From contig LLCB01000604.1 in the NCBI GenBank assembly GCA_001414345.1, forward strand, positions 1-17,762: a DNA stretch of 17,762 bases. Reading direction: 5' to 3'. The DNA comes from Hymenoscyphus infarciens. Its lineage: Eukaryota > Ascomycota > Leotiomycetes > Helotiales > Helotiaceae. The notes under the pieces were generated by a model. That model was not told the origin of the DNA. It did no database searches and saw nothing but the letters and a program-made list of their open reading frames with translations. Made by a program: the position numbers and the translations under genes. Every line of letters starts with the position of its first letter. Within the stretch, counting starts at the first letter, position 1. Of the stretch, positions 1 to 8,282 are shown in pieces.

Positions 1-355
1 AAGTCTAGATATCTAGACCTATTATAAAGACTTTTTTATATACTAATAAATATGTCTAGATATCTAGACCTATTATAAAGACTTTTATATAAATAAGTCT
101 AGATATCTAGACCTATTATAAAGACTTTTTTATATACTAATAAATATATCTAGATATCTAGATATATTATAAAGACTTTTAAATAAATATATATAGATAT
201 CTAGACCTCTTATAAAGACTTTTATCTTAATAAGTCTAAATATCTAAACTTATTATAAAGACTTTTATATATACTAATAAATATGTCTAGATAGCTCGAC
301 CTATTATATAGACTTTTATATATATAAGTAAATAAGTCTATGTATAGAAACTAGT
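1..355 (+). repeat. Left terminal array of 51/43-bp palindrome-bearing repeats
   Basis: Tandem units begin at 3, 54, 97, 148, 191, 234, 285 and (decayed) 336, giving spacings of 51, 43, 51, 43, 43, 51 and 51. Each unit opens with the 16-bp perfect palindrome GTCTAGATATCTAGAC or a near copy, followed by a spacer containing CTATTATAAAGACTTTT. The short units lack about 8 bases from the TACTAATAAAT end of the spacer. Units decay inward: the one at 285 has two changes in its palindrome and the one at 336 is barely recognisable. The array is already in progress at base 1, so its outer limit is unknown. The spacer orientation is opposite to that of the right-hand array. Confidence 0.95.
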
Positions 356-1230
356 ACTATCTTTATTATTTATATATACTTTAAAATATTCTTTCTTAAA
401 TATCGAATTACATATTATAATCTAACCTTCTATTATTTCTCTATATAAAGTAATCTTCGATTATCTCTTATCTACTATATAATAAGTTTAATTATAACCT
501 ACTACTTTAATAAGTTATCTTCTATAATTTATTTTTCTAGTATTCTAATTATAATAAAAAGTACTTAATCCTCTAGTTCTAGTCGGACTTCCTACGATTA
601 TCCGGTCTTACTAATAGTAGAGACTAGGTTTTAAAACTATTCTTTAGAATACTATATATTTAGCTACTAAGTTATCTTACCTAGTCCTAAATTTAATATC
701 GTCTTAAATACTACTATAAAAACTAGCGAAATAGGTACTACCTTCTTCTTTATTAGTTTAAATAATATTACTAGTATTTTTTAAGTATTTTATACTAACT
801 CTTATAACCTCTTAATTCTTTAACCCTCTATTTAAATTACACTTCTCCTACCTCTAGCTCTACCTACCTTCTTTCTAATTATAATTCTTCTAATATTTAT
901 TTTAATTAAAACCTTCTAGGTTTATTAAAAATTTCTCTCTTATAGGTTCCCCTACCTTCTATTTAATCGTAGTAGATTATTACCTCTTTTACTAGTTAAT
1001 ATACTCTATTTAAAGTTATTAAGATTAATAAAATATAATTTTTAAGATCTATAGAATAATAGAGTAGTATAATAGTATCTACTTCTACTTAACTTATTAC
1101 TTACTCTCTTATAACTATTACTTTATTAAACTCTAAAAATAATAAGGTAAATTAAATTATTAAAGATATTATTATCTAAAGAAAACTTACTACTACTAGT
1201 ATTATATTAAGAATATAAGAGGATACTTAG
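340..1230 (-). pseudogene. Unrecognised coding relic, minus strand, next to the left array
   Basis: On the minus strand, the frame whose codons start at coordinates such as 598 reads from about 1230 down to about 340 with comparatively few TAA/TAG codons. It gives charged, protein-like sequence, for example KNTSNIIQTNKEEGSTYFAS (about 810-750) and IVGSPTRTRGLSTFYY (about 600-550). No frameshift was noticed over roughly 290 codons. Stops occur mostly where Gln or Trp codons could have been, as RIP would produce. No ATG start survives. The relic runs into the 51-bp array at its 3' end and starts head-to-head with the plus-strand relic at 1200. I do not recognise the family, and its ends are approximate. 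Confidence 0.5.
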
Positions 1231-2815
1231 ACTATATTATCTACTATAAATATTTAAGCTAAATCTAAAAAGTAAAAAGATCTTTATTTTAAAAGGCTAT
1301 AAGAATAAGAAACTCGAGTATATTAATTATAACTTAGTTAAAATAAATAATACTATCTAAGAAATTAGTAAAACTCTTTTAACTTTTTTACTTTAGAGTA
1401 AACTAGAGTAGAAAAGGAGGTAAGAAAGGATAAGTAGTTATAAGAAGAAAAGATAAGATTATATTTTTAAAAAAGGAAGCTTAAATATAAAAGGGCTTAT
1501 AGTAGGGAATCTATTAGTAGGTCCCTATTACTTCTTAGGTTAAACGTATAAACTTATATTATTTAGAGTTATTAAAACTAATAGAATATAATAATAGTAT
1601 TAAGCTTTTATAAATATTATAGTTACCTACTTTAGTATTTACTCTAATACTATAGCTTTACGCCCCCTTATATTTCTCTACCTAGCTTTATACTTCTATA
1701 ATCTATAACTTATACTCCTTCACGCCTTTAATCTCTTCCTTATACTATATCTAAACCAGAGCTATCACCTCCTTAATATATCTACTACCTTCTATTATAT
1801 CTACTACGCTCTTTTATCTACTATACTCTATTATATCTAGTACTCTCTATTACTACTCTCTATTATATCTAGTACTCTCTATTACTACTCTTTATCTTCT
1901 ACTCTCTATTATATCTCCTACTCTTTATTATTACTCTTTATTAACCTCTACTACTCTTTACTAACCTTTATCTCTATAACTCTAACTAGATATTAACAGC
2001 TCTATTATTATATATATTAGTAACTTAGCCTTTTCTAATTATAACTTTAACCTCCTAGCTTTTTACCTTTACTTAGGCTTAGTAGTAAGTGTTATAGTAT
2101 ATTTACTTGAAATCTAATTATCTAATTCTAGTAGTAATAACTAATCTATAACTAATTTATAATCTACTCTTTTAAGAGCTTCTTACTAAGCTAGGCAAGC
2201 TTAAAGAATTCTATAACATAAGTTTTAATAGTACTAACGATATAGCCTCTAATAAGCGTTTTTTCTATATTAAAAGATCTCTTTACTTCTAGTACTTTCT
2301 ATATAATAAAATCCTAGTTAAGTCTTAAACTAAGTTTAATATTCTCTATAATTCCTTAGAAGAGCTATAAGCATAAGTACGTAAATGAGAGGTACTAGTA
2401 ACTCTATTATACGAAATTAAAAAAGAAAAGAATCTACTTATAATAGTAGCTAAAGCTTATAAGGAATAACTTTAAAAAAAATAGATTAAAATAGTTTAAG
2501 TTATAATAAGATTGTTTTATCTTTTATAAGAAGTTTATACTAATTTTAATAGCTTAAAACCTTCTATAATAAGAATAAGTAGAGTATTACTAATATAATT
2601 ATATCTACTAAGTAAGAAATCTAGGGTCTTAAGAGGAAGTACTAGTAGAAGAATATAGAACTATTATTATCTCTTATAAAGAGAATCTAAACCCTAAGTC
2701 TAGATACTATCTTAGCTTCTTAAATTATTATTAAGATTAAAGATTCTAATATAGAGGATTAAGCTAAATATCTCTTCTCTCTTTTAATCTAACTATTATA
2801 ATAACTTAGGTAGTA
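1200..2815 (+). pseudogene. Unrecognised coding relic with charged, coiled-coil-like segments
   Basis: Frame 1 gives a highly charged stretch at about 1390-1515 (TRVEKEVRKDKQLQEEK, then KRKLKYKRAYSRES), a Pro/Ser-rich part at about 1660-1770, and after a pyrimidine-rich repeat tract a cleaner stretch from 2161 to about 2560. That last part is nearly free of stops for over 50 codons (ELLTKLGKLKEFYNMSFNS) and later reads LEELQ, VTLLYEIKKEKNLL and VAKAYKEQLQKK, a helical, coiled-coil-like composition. Because the 32-bp repeats at 1826 are not a multiple of three, the halves on either side may be one gene or two. The head-to-head start with the minus relic near 1.2 kb suggests a former shared promoter region. 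Family unknown. Confidence 0.5.
1826..1895. repeat. 32-bp tandem duplication in a pyrimidine-rich tract
   Basis: The 32-bp unit beginning CTCTATTATATCTAGTACTC occurs at 1826-1857 and again directly at 1858-1889, with decayed related copies continuing to about 1975 (repeated TACTCTCTATTA and TACTCTTTATTA). The strand is almost purely C, T and A. The period is not a multiple of three, so this is probably a minisatellite rather than a coding repeat. Confidence 0.75.
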
Positions 2816-2839
2816 AGGCTCTAGTTTCTTAAATAAGGA

Positions 2840-3010
2840 CTATATATATAGTTTCTCTTTTAATTAGAGTTATACTTACTTAGATCTTCTCTTTTATTAA
2901 ATGTATATATATGCGTTTCTCTTTCTAAATAGTATTATACTTACTTAAGTTACTAATAGTGTTTTTAGAGAACCTTAAAGTTAATATATATAGATTTCTC
3001 TTTATTTATA
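2840..3010. repeat. Degenerate direct repeats between relic and Harbinger element
   Basis: Three diverged copies of a block containing TATATATA followed by TTTCTCTTT occur, with the TTTCTCTTT core at about 2852, 2916 and 2995. The first two copies also share TTATACTTACTTA about 20 bases downstream. Spacing is irregular (about 64 and 79 bases). No coding frame stands out between 2815 and 3138. Confidence 0.45.
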
Positions 3011-3138
3011 ATAAAGTAGTATTTAGTAAAAAGAGTTAGAAGATTCTAGCTTTAGAATTAAGATAAGCCTTTAAATATAATTTACTTAATTAATCTAATC
3101 TTATATTTAGTCTAGAATTAAATTAATACCTCTTTTCT

Positions 3139-3141
3139 TAA
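3139..3141. repeat. Left target-site duplication (TAA) of the Harbinger element
   Basis: TAA lies immediately outside the left 12-bp terminal inverted repeat and is matched by TAA at 5926-5928 outside the right one. PIF/Harbinger elements duplicate a three-base TWA target, so this is the expected footprint. Confidence 0.8.
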
Positions 3142-3153
3142 GAGCCTATTTAG
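3142..3153 (+). repeat. Left terminal inverted repeat of the Harbinger element
   Basis: GAGCCTATTTAG is an exact reverse complement of 5914-5925 and directly abuts the TAA duplication. Confidence 0.85.
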
Positions 3154-3170
3154 ATCGCGCTCTTAATTTA

Positions 3171-3465
3171 CGAATCTCTATATAAAAGTTAAATTAAATT
3201 AATTTAATTTATAAATCTACTTTTAAGTTATAAATCTGTTTAGTAAAAAGCCTCTATTTATAAAGCAAATTACTTAAATTAAGTCTTAATACTATATTTA
3301 TAAACCTTCTATATAAAAAAGCTTAATTTATAAATATATCTCTAGAAGTATATTTATAAATCGAACCTTTAATTTATTTATATCTATATATAATACTAAT
3401 AATACTATAATATACTCTCTTATTTAGTATAGTAACGCTATACTATTCTTAATTATAGATATATT
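3171..3465. other. Harbinger 5' subterminal region, non-coding
   Basis: This stretch between the left end and the transposase relic is rich in the recurring motif TTTATAAA(T), which appears every 20 to 50 bases from about 3208 to 3362. Clustered subterminal motifs are common transposase-binding sites in DNA transposons, but in such AT-rich sequence the recurrence may have no function. No coding frame is supported. Confidence 0.45.
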
Positions 3466-3474
3466 ATAGTTATA

Positions 3475-4520
3475 AGCGTAATAGTAGCTATATTAGTAGC
3501 TTTCTATTTTAAGAATAACTTTATTAAAAGGCCTTAGTATACTTTAAAGCTTTATAAGAAGGAATAGATAATAGAATTACTATTAGAATAACTAAAATAA
3601 TTAAAAGATAATATTAGTATATTAAAAAAGAGGTTTTACTATCTATAAAGAATATTAATAAAGAAGTTAGACCTAGCATCTACTTATAATATAAGTACTA
3701 AAGAGTAGCTTATAATCTTCCTTTATACTATAATTACTAACCTACTTATATAAAAGTTAGTTAAGAGATTCTAATAATCTTTAGAGTTAATTTAGTATAC
3801 TTATTATAAAGTACTAAGATGCTTTCTAAAGCTAAGTTTCTATAAGTAATATATAAATAATATAACTAAAAGTATACTTATAATAGAGAAGATTACTTAT
3901 AAAGGAAGTTTCTTTTAGTCTTACTTTAGATATTATATTAGTACTATTAATAGTACTTATATACTAGTATTACTACTAGAGAGTATATAAACTAGCTTTT
4001 AGAATTAATTATAATACCTCTTATATAACGTTCTTATCTCTTATAGTATTAATATATAATTGTTAATAGTACTTTCTAAATAGATAAAATTAATATTAGA
4101 TAATATACTTTAAATAGAGGTAAGAAGAGATAGAGTAGTAGTTATACTACTAGGAAAATACGTACTTAGAGATATTATATTTCTAAGCTATAATATATGT
4201 CTTTTACTATATTAAAATACTTACTATTAACTCTAGGAATTTAGAAAGAGTAATAAAAGCTTATAAAGTAAAGAAGAGCTCTTTAATCTTTACTATTTAA
4301 AGTTATATAATTATATAGAGTATATCTTTAGTAACTTTAAGAATTAGTTTAAGATTCTTTATATCTTTTAACGATTCTATATATAAGCTTAAGCTACTAT
4401 TATTTCTATACTAGTAGTTCTTTATAATATTCTAGTAGATATTACTAAATTTAAGCTTAAGAATATTAAAGATATAGAGTATAAAAGAGAGAAAAAGGAA
4501 GATAAGAATATTTAAAAAGT
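3475..4520 (+). pseudogene. PIF/Harbinger DDE transposase relic (DDE_4-type superfamily)
   Basis: Frame 1 is continuous from about 3475 to 4520 (about 345 codons), close to the usual size of Harbinger transposases. An N-terminal helical region (KEQLMIFLYTMITNL, about 3690) precedes the catalytic core. The first acidic block, GxxDGTHI in the family, is at 3943-3963, where the Asp codon (3949-3951) is now AAT and the Gly AGT. The second, family YLGDAGY, is at 4159-4180, where Asp GAT (4171-4173) survives. The third, family KELFN...NVIERxFGVLK, reads KEELFNLYYLKLYNYIEYIF at 4270-4329, with Glu GAG at 4318-4320. Each Asp/Gly-to-Asn/Ser change follows a T, as RIP on TpG requires. There are many in-frame TAA/TAG codons and no certain start. 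The identification rests on family motifs recalled, not on a search. Confidence 0.85.
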
Positions 4521-4659
4521 ATATTATATTATAGAAGTAGAGAAAGAAAGAGCTAATTTAAGAAAAGATTCTATTATATAATAAATATAAAATAATTATT
4601 ATAAAAGAAGAAGAGTATAAGAAGTAAGAGAATAGTATATTATTTATATAATAGCTATA

Positions 4660-5480
4660 AAATAAACTTTTATAATACTTTTATTAGAAACTCTACTTTC
4701 TCTATACTATTATACTAAACGTTAGAAGTTATTATATAGTTTTTTATTTTTAGAAGACTAAGAAGCTATAAAGTTATCTAACTATTCTCTCTTTTTAAGA
4801 TTAAATTATTTTTAAGGTATTTAAAGAGATATATCTTACTCTTATATAAGAGTTAATCCTTCTTCTAGGCTTATACTTTCTCTTAACTAATAATAGTATT
4901 ACTAATATTCTTCTTCTTACTCTTAAAGATAATTAGATCCTTTAAAGCTAAACTAAGTACTTAAAACTCTTCTAAGATACTCTTTATTAATCTAATATCT
5001 AATATCTTCTTTCTCTTCTTTATTATATTATATTAAGTAACCTCTTCTAATTTATAATAGCGCTTTTAAGTATAAGTTTTAATACCTTCCTTCTTAGCCT
5101 TCTTATTACTTCTATTACTCTCTTATTATTAAGATTAAGACTTACTATATAAGATAGAATTAATATAACTATTATCTTTTAGACTCTTTAATAATCTATT
5201 AACCTTCTTAAGTATATCTTAACTACTATAGAATATAAACTTATTAGAAATAATAATATTACTTATATATTAGAAGTAAGTAGTAAACTAGAGAAAAGGA
5301 GTCTTATACTACTTAAGCTTCTTAGAATATTACTAGAAGAGTAGAAGTTAGTAATAACTTCTTAAACTTTAAGAGTATACTTATCTCTATAATCTTATCT
5401 TATTTATTATTAGATAAAGTAATAATCTATCTCTCTTTATTCTATCTAGCTTCTAATAATTACTATAGAAATTTAACTTA
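4660..5480 (-). pseudogene. Second Harbinger gene relic, lysine-rich (possible Myb/SANT-like accessory protein)
   Basis: The minus-strand frame with codons starting at positions such as 5095 is protein-like from about 5480 down to 4660, with about one stop per 15 codons between 5095 and 4660. It reads a Ser/Gln/Lys-rich hinge (ESNRSNKKAKKEGIKTYT, about 5140-5070), then LEEVT, MKKRKKMLDIRLMKSILEEF (about 5035-4975) and further basic helices. It converges on the transposase with about 140 bases between them. Autonomous PIF/Harbinger elements usually encode a Myb/SANT-domain protein beside the transposase, and position and basic composition fit that role. I cannot see the diagnostic Trp residues, which RIP would have turned into stops, so the function is inferred from context only. 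Confidence 0.5.
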
Positions 5481-5913
5481 ATAATAATCCTTCTTAGTAT
5501 AAATCTACTTTAATTTATATATCTCTCTAGTCTTTAATATATTAAGAAACTTTAGTATAATATTAGCTTTTTATACTTACTTTTTAAGATTATTTTTAGA
5601 GAATCCTTCTTAATCCTTCTTCTCTTATATATATATAAGTAGAAGAGAGACCTTGTTGTTAGTCTACTTTATAGGTTATATACGTTATTTTAGTAGTATT
5701 ATAGTACTTTTTAGAGTAAGTTTTAAGAAGTTATAATAGTATTATATATATACTAATATATTTTTAGAGAATTCTTTTTAGTAAGTAATTTACTATATAG
5801 TTACTAAATAGTATAAGAATTCGATTTAGAAATATTAGTTTAATTTATAAGCGAATAAAATATAGCCTATACTAGCTCGATTTAACGAATAAATTAAGAG
5901 TTTAAAATTTAAA

Positions 5914-5925
5914 CTAAATAGGCTC
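5914..5925 (-). repeat. Right terminal inverted repeat of the Harbinger element
   Basis: CTAAATAGGCTC is the exact reverse complement of 3142-3153 and is followed directly by the TAA duplication. Confidence 0.85.
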
Positions 5926-5928
5926 TAA
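5926..5928. repeat. Right target-site duplication (TAA)
   Basis: This TAA matches the one at 3139-3141 on the other side of the Harbinger element. Confidence 0.8.
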
Positions 5929-5990
5929 ACCGACTCTTATAAGTAATCTTAAATAAGCCTAGATATTAAGACTTATTATATATCTTCTAA

Positions 5991-6290
5991 GACCTTAACT
6001 AGACTAAGGAGAAATAAATAGTATTATAGAGAGAGATTAAGTTCTTTAAAAAGATAATGTTTAGTAGACTTATAAGAGACTTTAAATCTATATATATATT
6101 AAGTATATTTCTTTAGTAATTAAGTCTTAAAATTGCTATAAACGGCCTAATATTAAACGTATTAAACGAAGGAGTATTAAGAAATTTTAAATTAAATAGT
6201 ATTATAAATTTTAATTATTTACTATCTAGTATATAAGAAAAGTAACTCTAGAGTGAAAACCGAAACCTGTTAAACTCTACTATACTTATA
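5991..6290 (+). pseudogene. Short unrecognised coding relic
   Basis: Frame 3 gives about 100 codons with about eight TAA/TAG and an organised charged sequence, for example REIKFFKKMMFSRLIRDFKS at about 6030-6090, which retains one genuine ATG (6056). Further on it reads LNVLNEGVLRNFKLNS. It begins about 65 bases right of the Harbinger element and could be the interrupted continuation of the gene left of the insertion at 2815, or an independent fragment. No family is recognised. Confidence 0.4.
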
Positions 6291-6600
6291 AACTCCTTTA
6301 TGTTTATAAACATATATTAAGTCTCTTCTAGAGGCTATAAAGCTAGTCTTTACTAGCGATTCTCTCCTCTTAATCTTTTATAAAACATTTCCTTTAAGTT
6401 ATATAGCTAAGAGTTAAGTAAATTAAAAGTAAATAATAAAAGTAAATAAGTAAAATAAATCTAGTAAAATAAATCTAGTAAAATAAATCTAGTAAAATAA
6501 ATCTAGTAAAATAAATCTAGTAAATTAAGCCTAGTAATAAATCTTATAATTAAGTATAATAGTATAAACGCTTTTAAGAAGTTAAGATAATTACTACTAG
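6291..6600. other. Non-coding gap with minisatellite
   Basis: No frame stands out here. The stretch includes short AAGTAAATAA-type repeats (about 6425-6450) and the 14-bp minisatellite listed separately. Confidence 0.5.
6451..6534 (+). repeat. 14-bp minisatellite, six units
   Basis: TAAAATAAATCTAG is repeated exactly at 6451, 6465, 6479, 6493 and 6507, with a sixth diverged unit (TAAATTAAGCCTAG) at 6521-6534. Five identical units amid otherwise decayed DNA suggest slippage or expansion after most mutation occurred. The period is not a multiple of three. Confidence 0.95.
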
Positions 6601-6601
6601 A

Positions 6602-7880
6602 TCTATATACTTTATTTAAGAAAGTAGTAAGAGACCTCTTATTTGTTAATAAATTTTCTTTAGCTTATAGATTTAACTTTACTACTTTTTATAAGATTTA
6701 ACTAGCTTTATAAGACGATCCTTCTTTAATATAGTAACCTCTAAAAAGCGAGAAATTCTAGCTAGAGTATATACTAAGAACATAGTAGAAAGATTACGTT
6801 AGTCTTTAAAGAATATCTACTTATAACTAATTATATTACGTTTATTATAGAATATATTAAGACGTAGTCCCTTATAAGCGTAGTTTATAAGAAGGTTTAT
6901 ATACTTTATAGTAAAACGTATAGATAAAAGCTAGTTATTAAGAAAGGTTATATACCTAGCTATAAATCCTCTAACCTTAAAATAAGGATAAGAAAAAAGA
7001 TTTAATAGGTTAATACTTCTAGATTCTAGGTTAATATTAACTATAGTATTAAAGTACTCGAGCTTAGGTTTAGAGGATCTTTAGTATATAGATAAATTAT
7101 ATATAGAGAGGAAAGGTAGCTTATAGTCTAGGTTAAATCGTAGCTTATAAGCTACTTACTTAAAGATATTATATAATATAGATAATTAAGATATATTAGA
7201 TTAAAAGAAGATTAGTAATAGTAGGTCATTTATATTATAATTTAGACTTTACGTTTTAGAGGTACTATTAAGTACGCTAGTAAGTATAGAGGATTGTTCT
7301 AGGTCTAGGATAGAGTTAGCTAAGAGCTACTTAGGTTTACTAGCTCGAAGAGGTTAGCTTATAGAGTCGGTTAAAAGCTACTTAGGTTTACTAGCTTAGA
7401 GAGGTTAGCTTATAGAGTCGGTTAAAAGCTACTTAGGTTCGCTAGCTAGAAGAGGCTTACTAGAAGTATATAGTTTCTATAGTACTTATAAGTTTATTAT
7501 TTCCTAAACTATAGAAGAAAAACGAACCTCTTTCTTTACGAATTTTTTCTAGTTAGTAAGGGTAATTTTAATACTATTAACTTAAAGTAAAGTCTTAAAA
7601 GTACTATTATAAAAGAATAGCGCCTAGCCTTAAGAAACGCGATACTTAGTAACTAGGCTTTATAGTATATGTTTATTAAAACCCTAATAAATAATAAGTA
7701 TAACGTTATAGTACTATAGAAGTATTAAAGCCTACTATGTTAAACTAGTTTAAAGTTTATAACTAAGTTTATAGTTCTATGAAAAGAGGACGAGAAAATA
7801 ATAATAAAACCTAGTAGATTATAAGAAATAGATAAGTATTTAATAGATAAAGTAATAACTAGCTTCACGGTTTTTAATTA
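6602..7880 (+). pseudogene. Unrecognised coding relic with in-frame 17-residue repeats
   Basis: Frame 2 runs without a detectable frameshift from about 6602 to 7880 (about 425 codons), with clearly fewer stops than a random frame would have. It is basic and helical early on (FFNMVTSKKREILARVYTKN, about 6735-6790), then reads KYSSLGLEDL and MERKGSLQSRLNRSL (about 7050-7150), followed by three copies of a 17-residue unit SYLGLLARRGQLMESVK at 7325-7460. The C-terminal part reads MEEKRTSFFTNFF (about 7515) and ETRYLVTRLYSMCLLK (about 7635-7685). The retained frame, charged composition and multiple-of-three internal repeat support a former protein. No catalytic motif is recognisable, and the ends are approximate. 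Confidence 0.55.
7325..7460 (+). repeat. 51-bp in-frame tandem repeat (17 residues), about 2.7 copies
   Basis: Units start at 7325, 7376 and 7427 with AGCTACTTAGGTT and share CTAGCT...AGAGG and the linker GAGTCGGTTAAA. The period keeps frame 2. The unit is unrelated in sequence to the terminal 51-bp array despite the equal length. Confidence 0.9.
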
Positions 7881-7884
7881 ACTA

Positions 7885-8282
7885 TAGTATATAATACTTA
7901 ATTAATTATAGAATAGTATTATAGAGAAAGTAAAGAACTATACCTAGGTATAAGGCTAAATACTTAATATATAACTATAATCCCTATCTATAGGTTAATC
8001 TACTCTATATACCATAATATACTTCTCTTTTATAAAGTAACTACCTAGTAATAAATTTATCTTTAATTCCCTTCTTATAAATTAGTTAACCTTTAACTCT
8101 TACTCTTATAAATCGTTTAAGAATCATTCCCTAAGAATCAGTTAACCTTTTTATTATATTATAATAGATAGACTTATAAACAAAGCTAGTAGATAAGTCT
8201 AGTTCTACTAACTCTATAATAGTCTCTCTTATAGCTTTATCTTACATAGATTATATATACTAATTATAGTAAGTATAGCGTT
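7885..8282. other. Intergenic stretch, nothing assignable
   Basis: No frame stands out on either strand. Two short copies of AGTTAACCTTT (about 8083 and 8129) are the only repetition noticed. The stretch lies upstream of the relic at 8283 and may hold its former promoter, but no promoter element can be defended. Confidence 0.5.

Larger units (their letters stand above)
3142..5925 (+). mobile_element. PIF/Harbinger DNA transposon, complete but RIP-inactivated
   Basis: This 2784-bp element is bounded by perfect 12-bp inverted repeats (GAGCCTATTTAG at 3142-3153 and its complement at 5914-5925) and flanked by TAA on both sides. A second matching block, CTCTTAATTTA, lies just inside each end (3160-3170 and, inverted, 5890-5900). 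Reversing CpA-to-TpA changes in the terminus gives something close to GGCCTGTTTGG, which resembles known Harbinger and Tourist ends (inference). It holds a plus-strand DDE transposase relic and a convergent minus-strand relic, the two-gene plan of autonomous Harbinger elements. The element is as thoroughly RIP-mutated as its surroundings, so it inserted before or during their mutation. Confidence 0.88.

Noticed and set aside
1..355. CRISPR array, given regularly spaced short palindromic repeats.
   Set aside because: The intervening spacers are copies of each other rather than unique, and the setting is eukaryotic, so this is a tandem satellite.
1790..1975. The pyrimidine-rich repeat tract as a coding repeat of the relic at 1200-2815.
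   Set aside because: The 32-bp period is not a multiple of three and no frame is retained through the copies.
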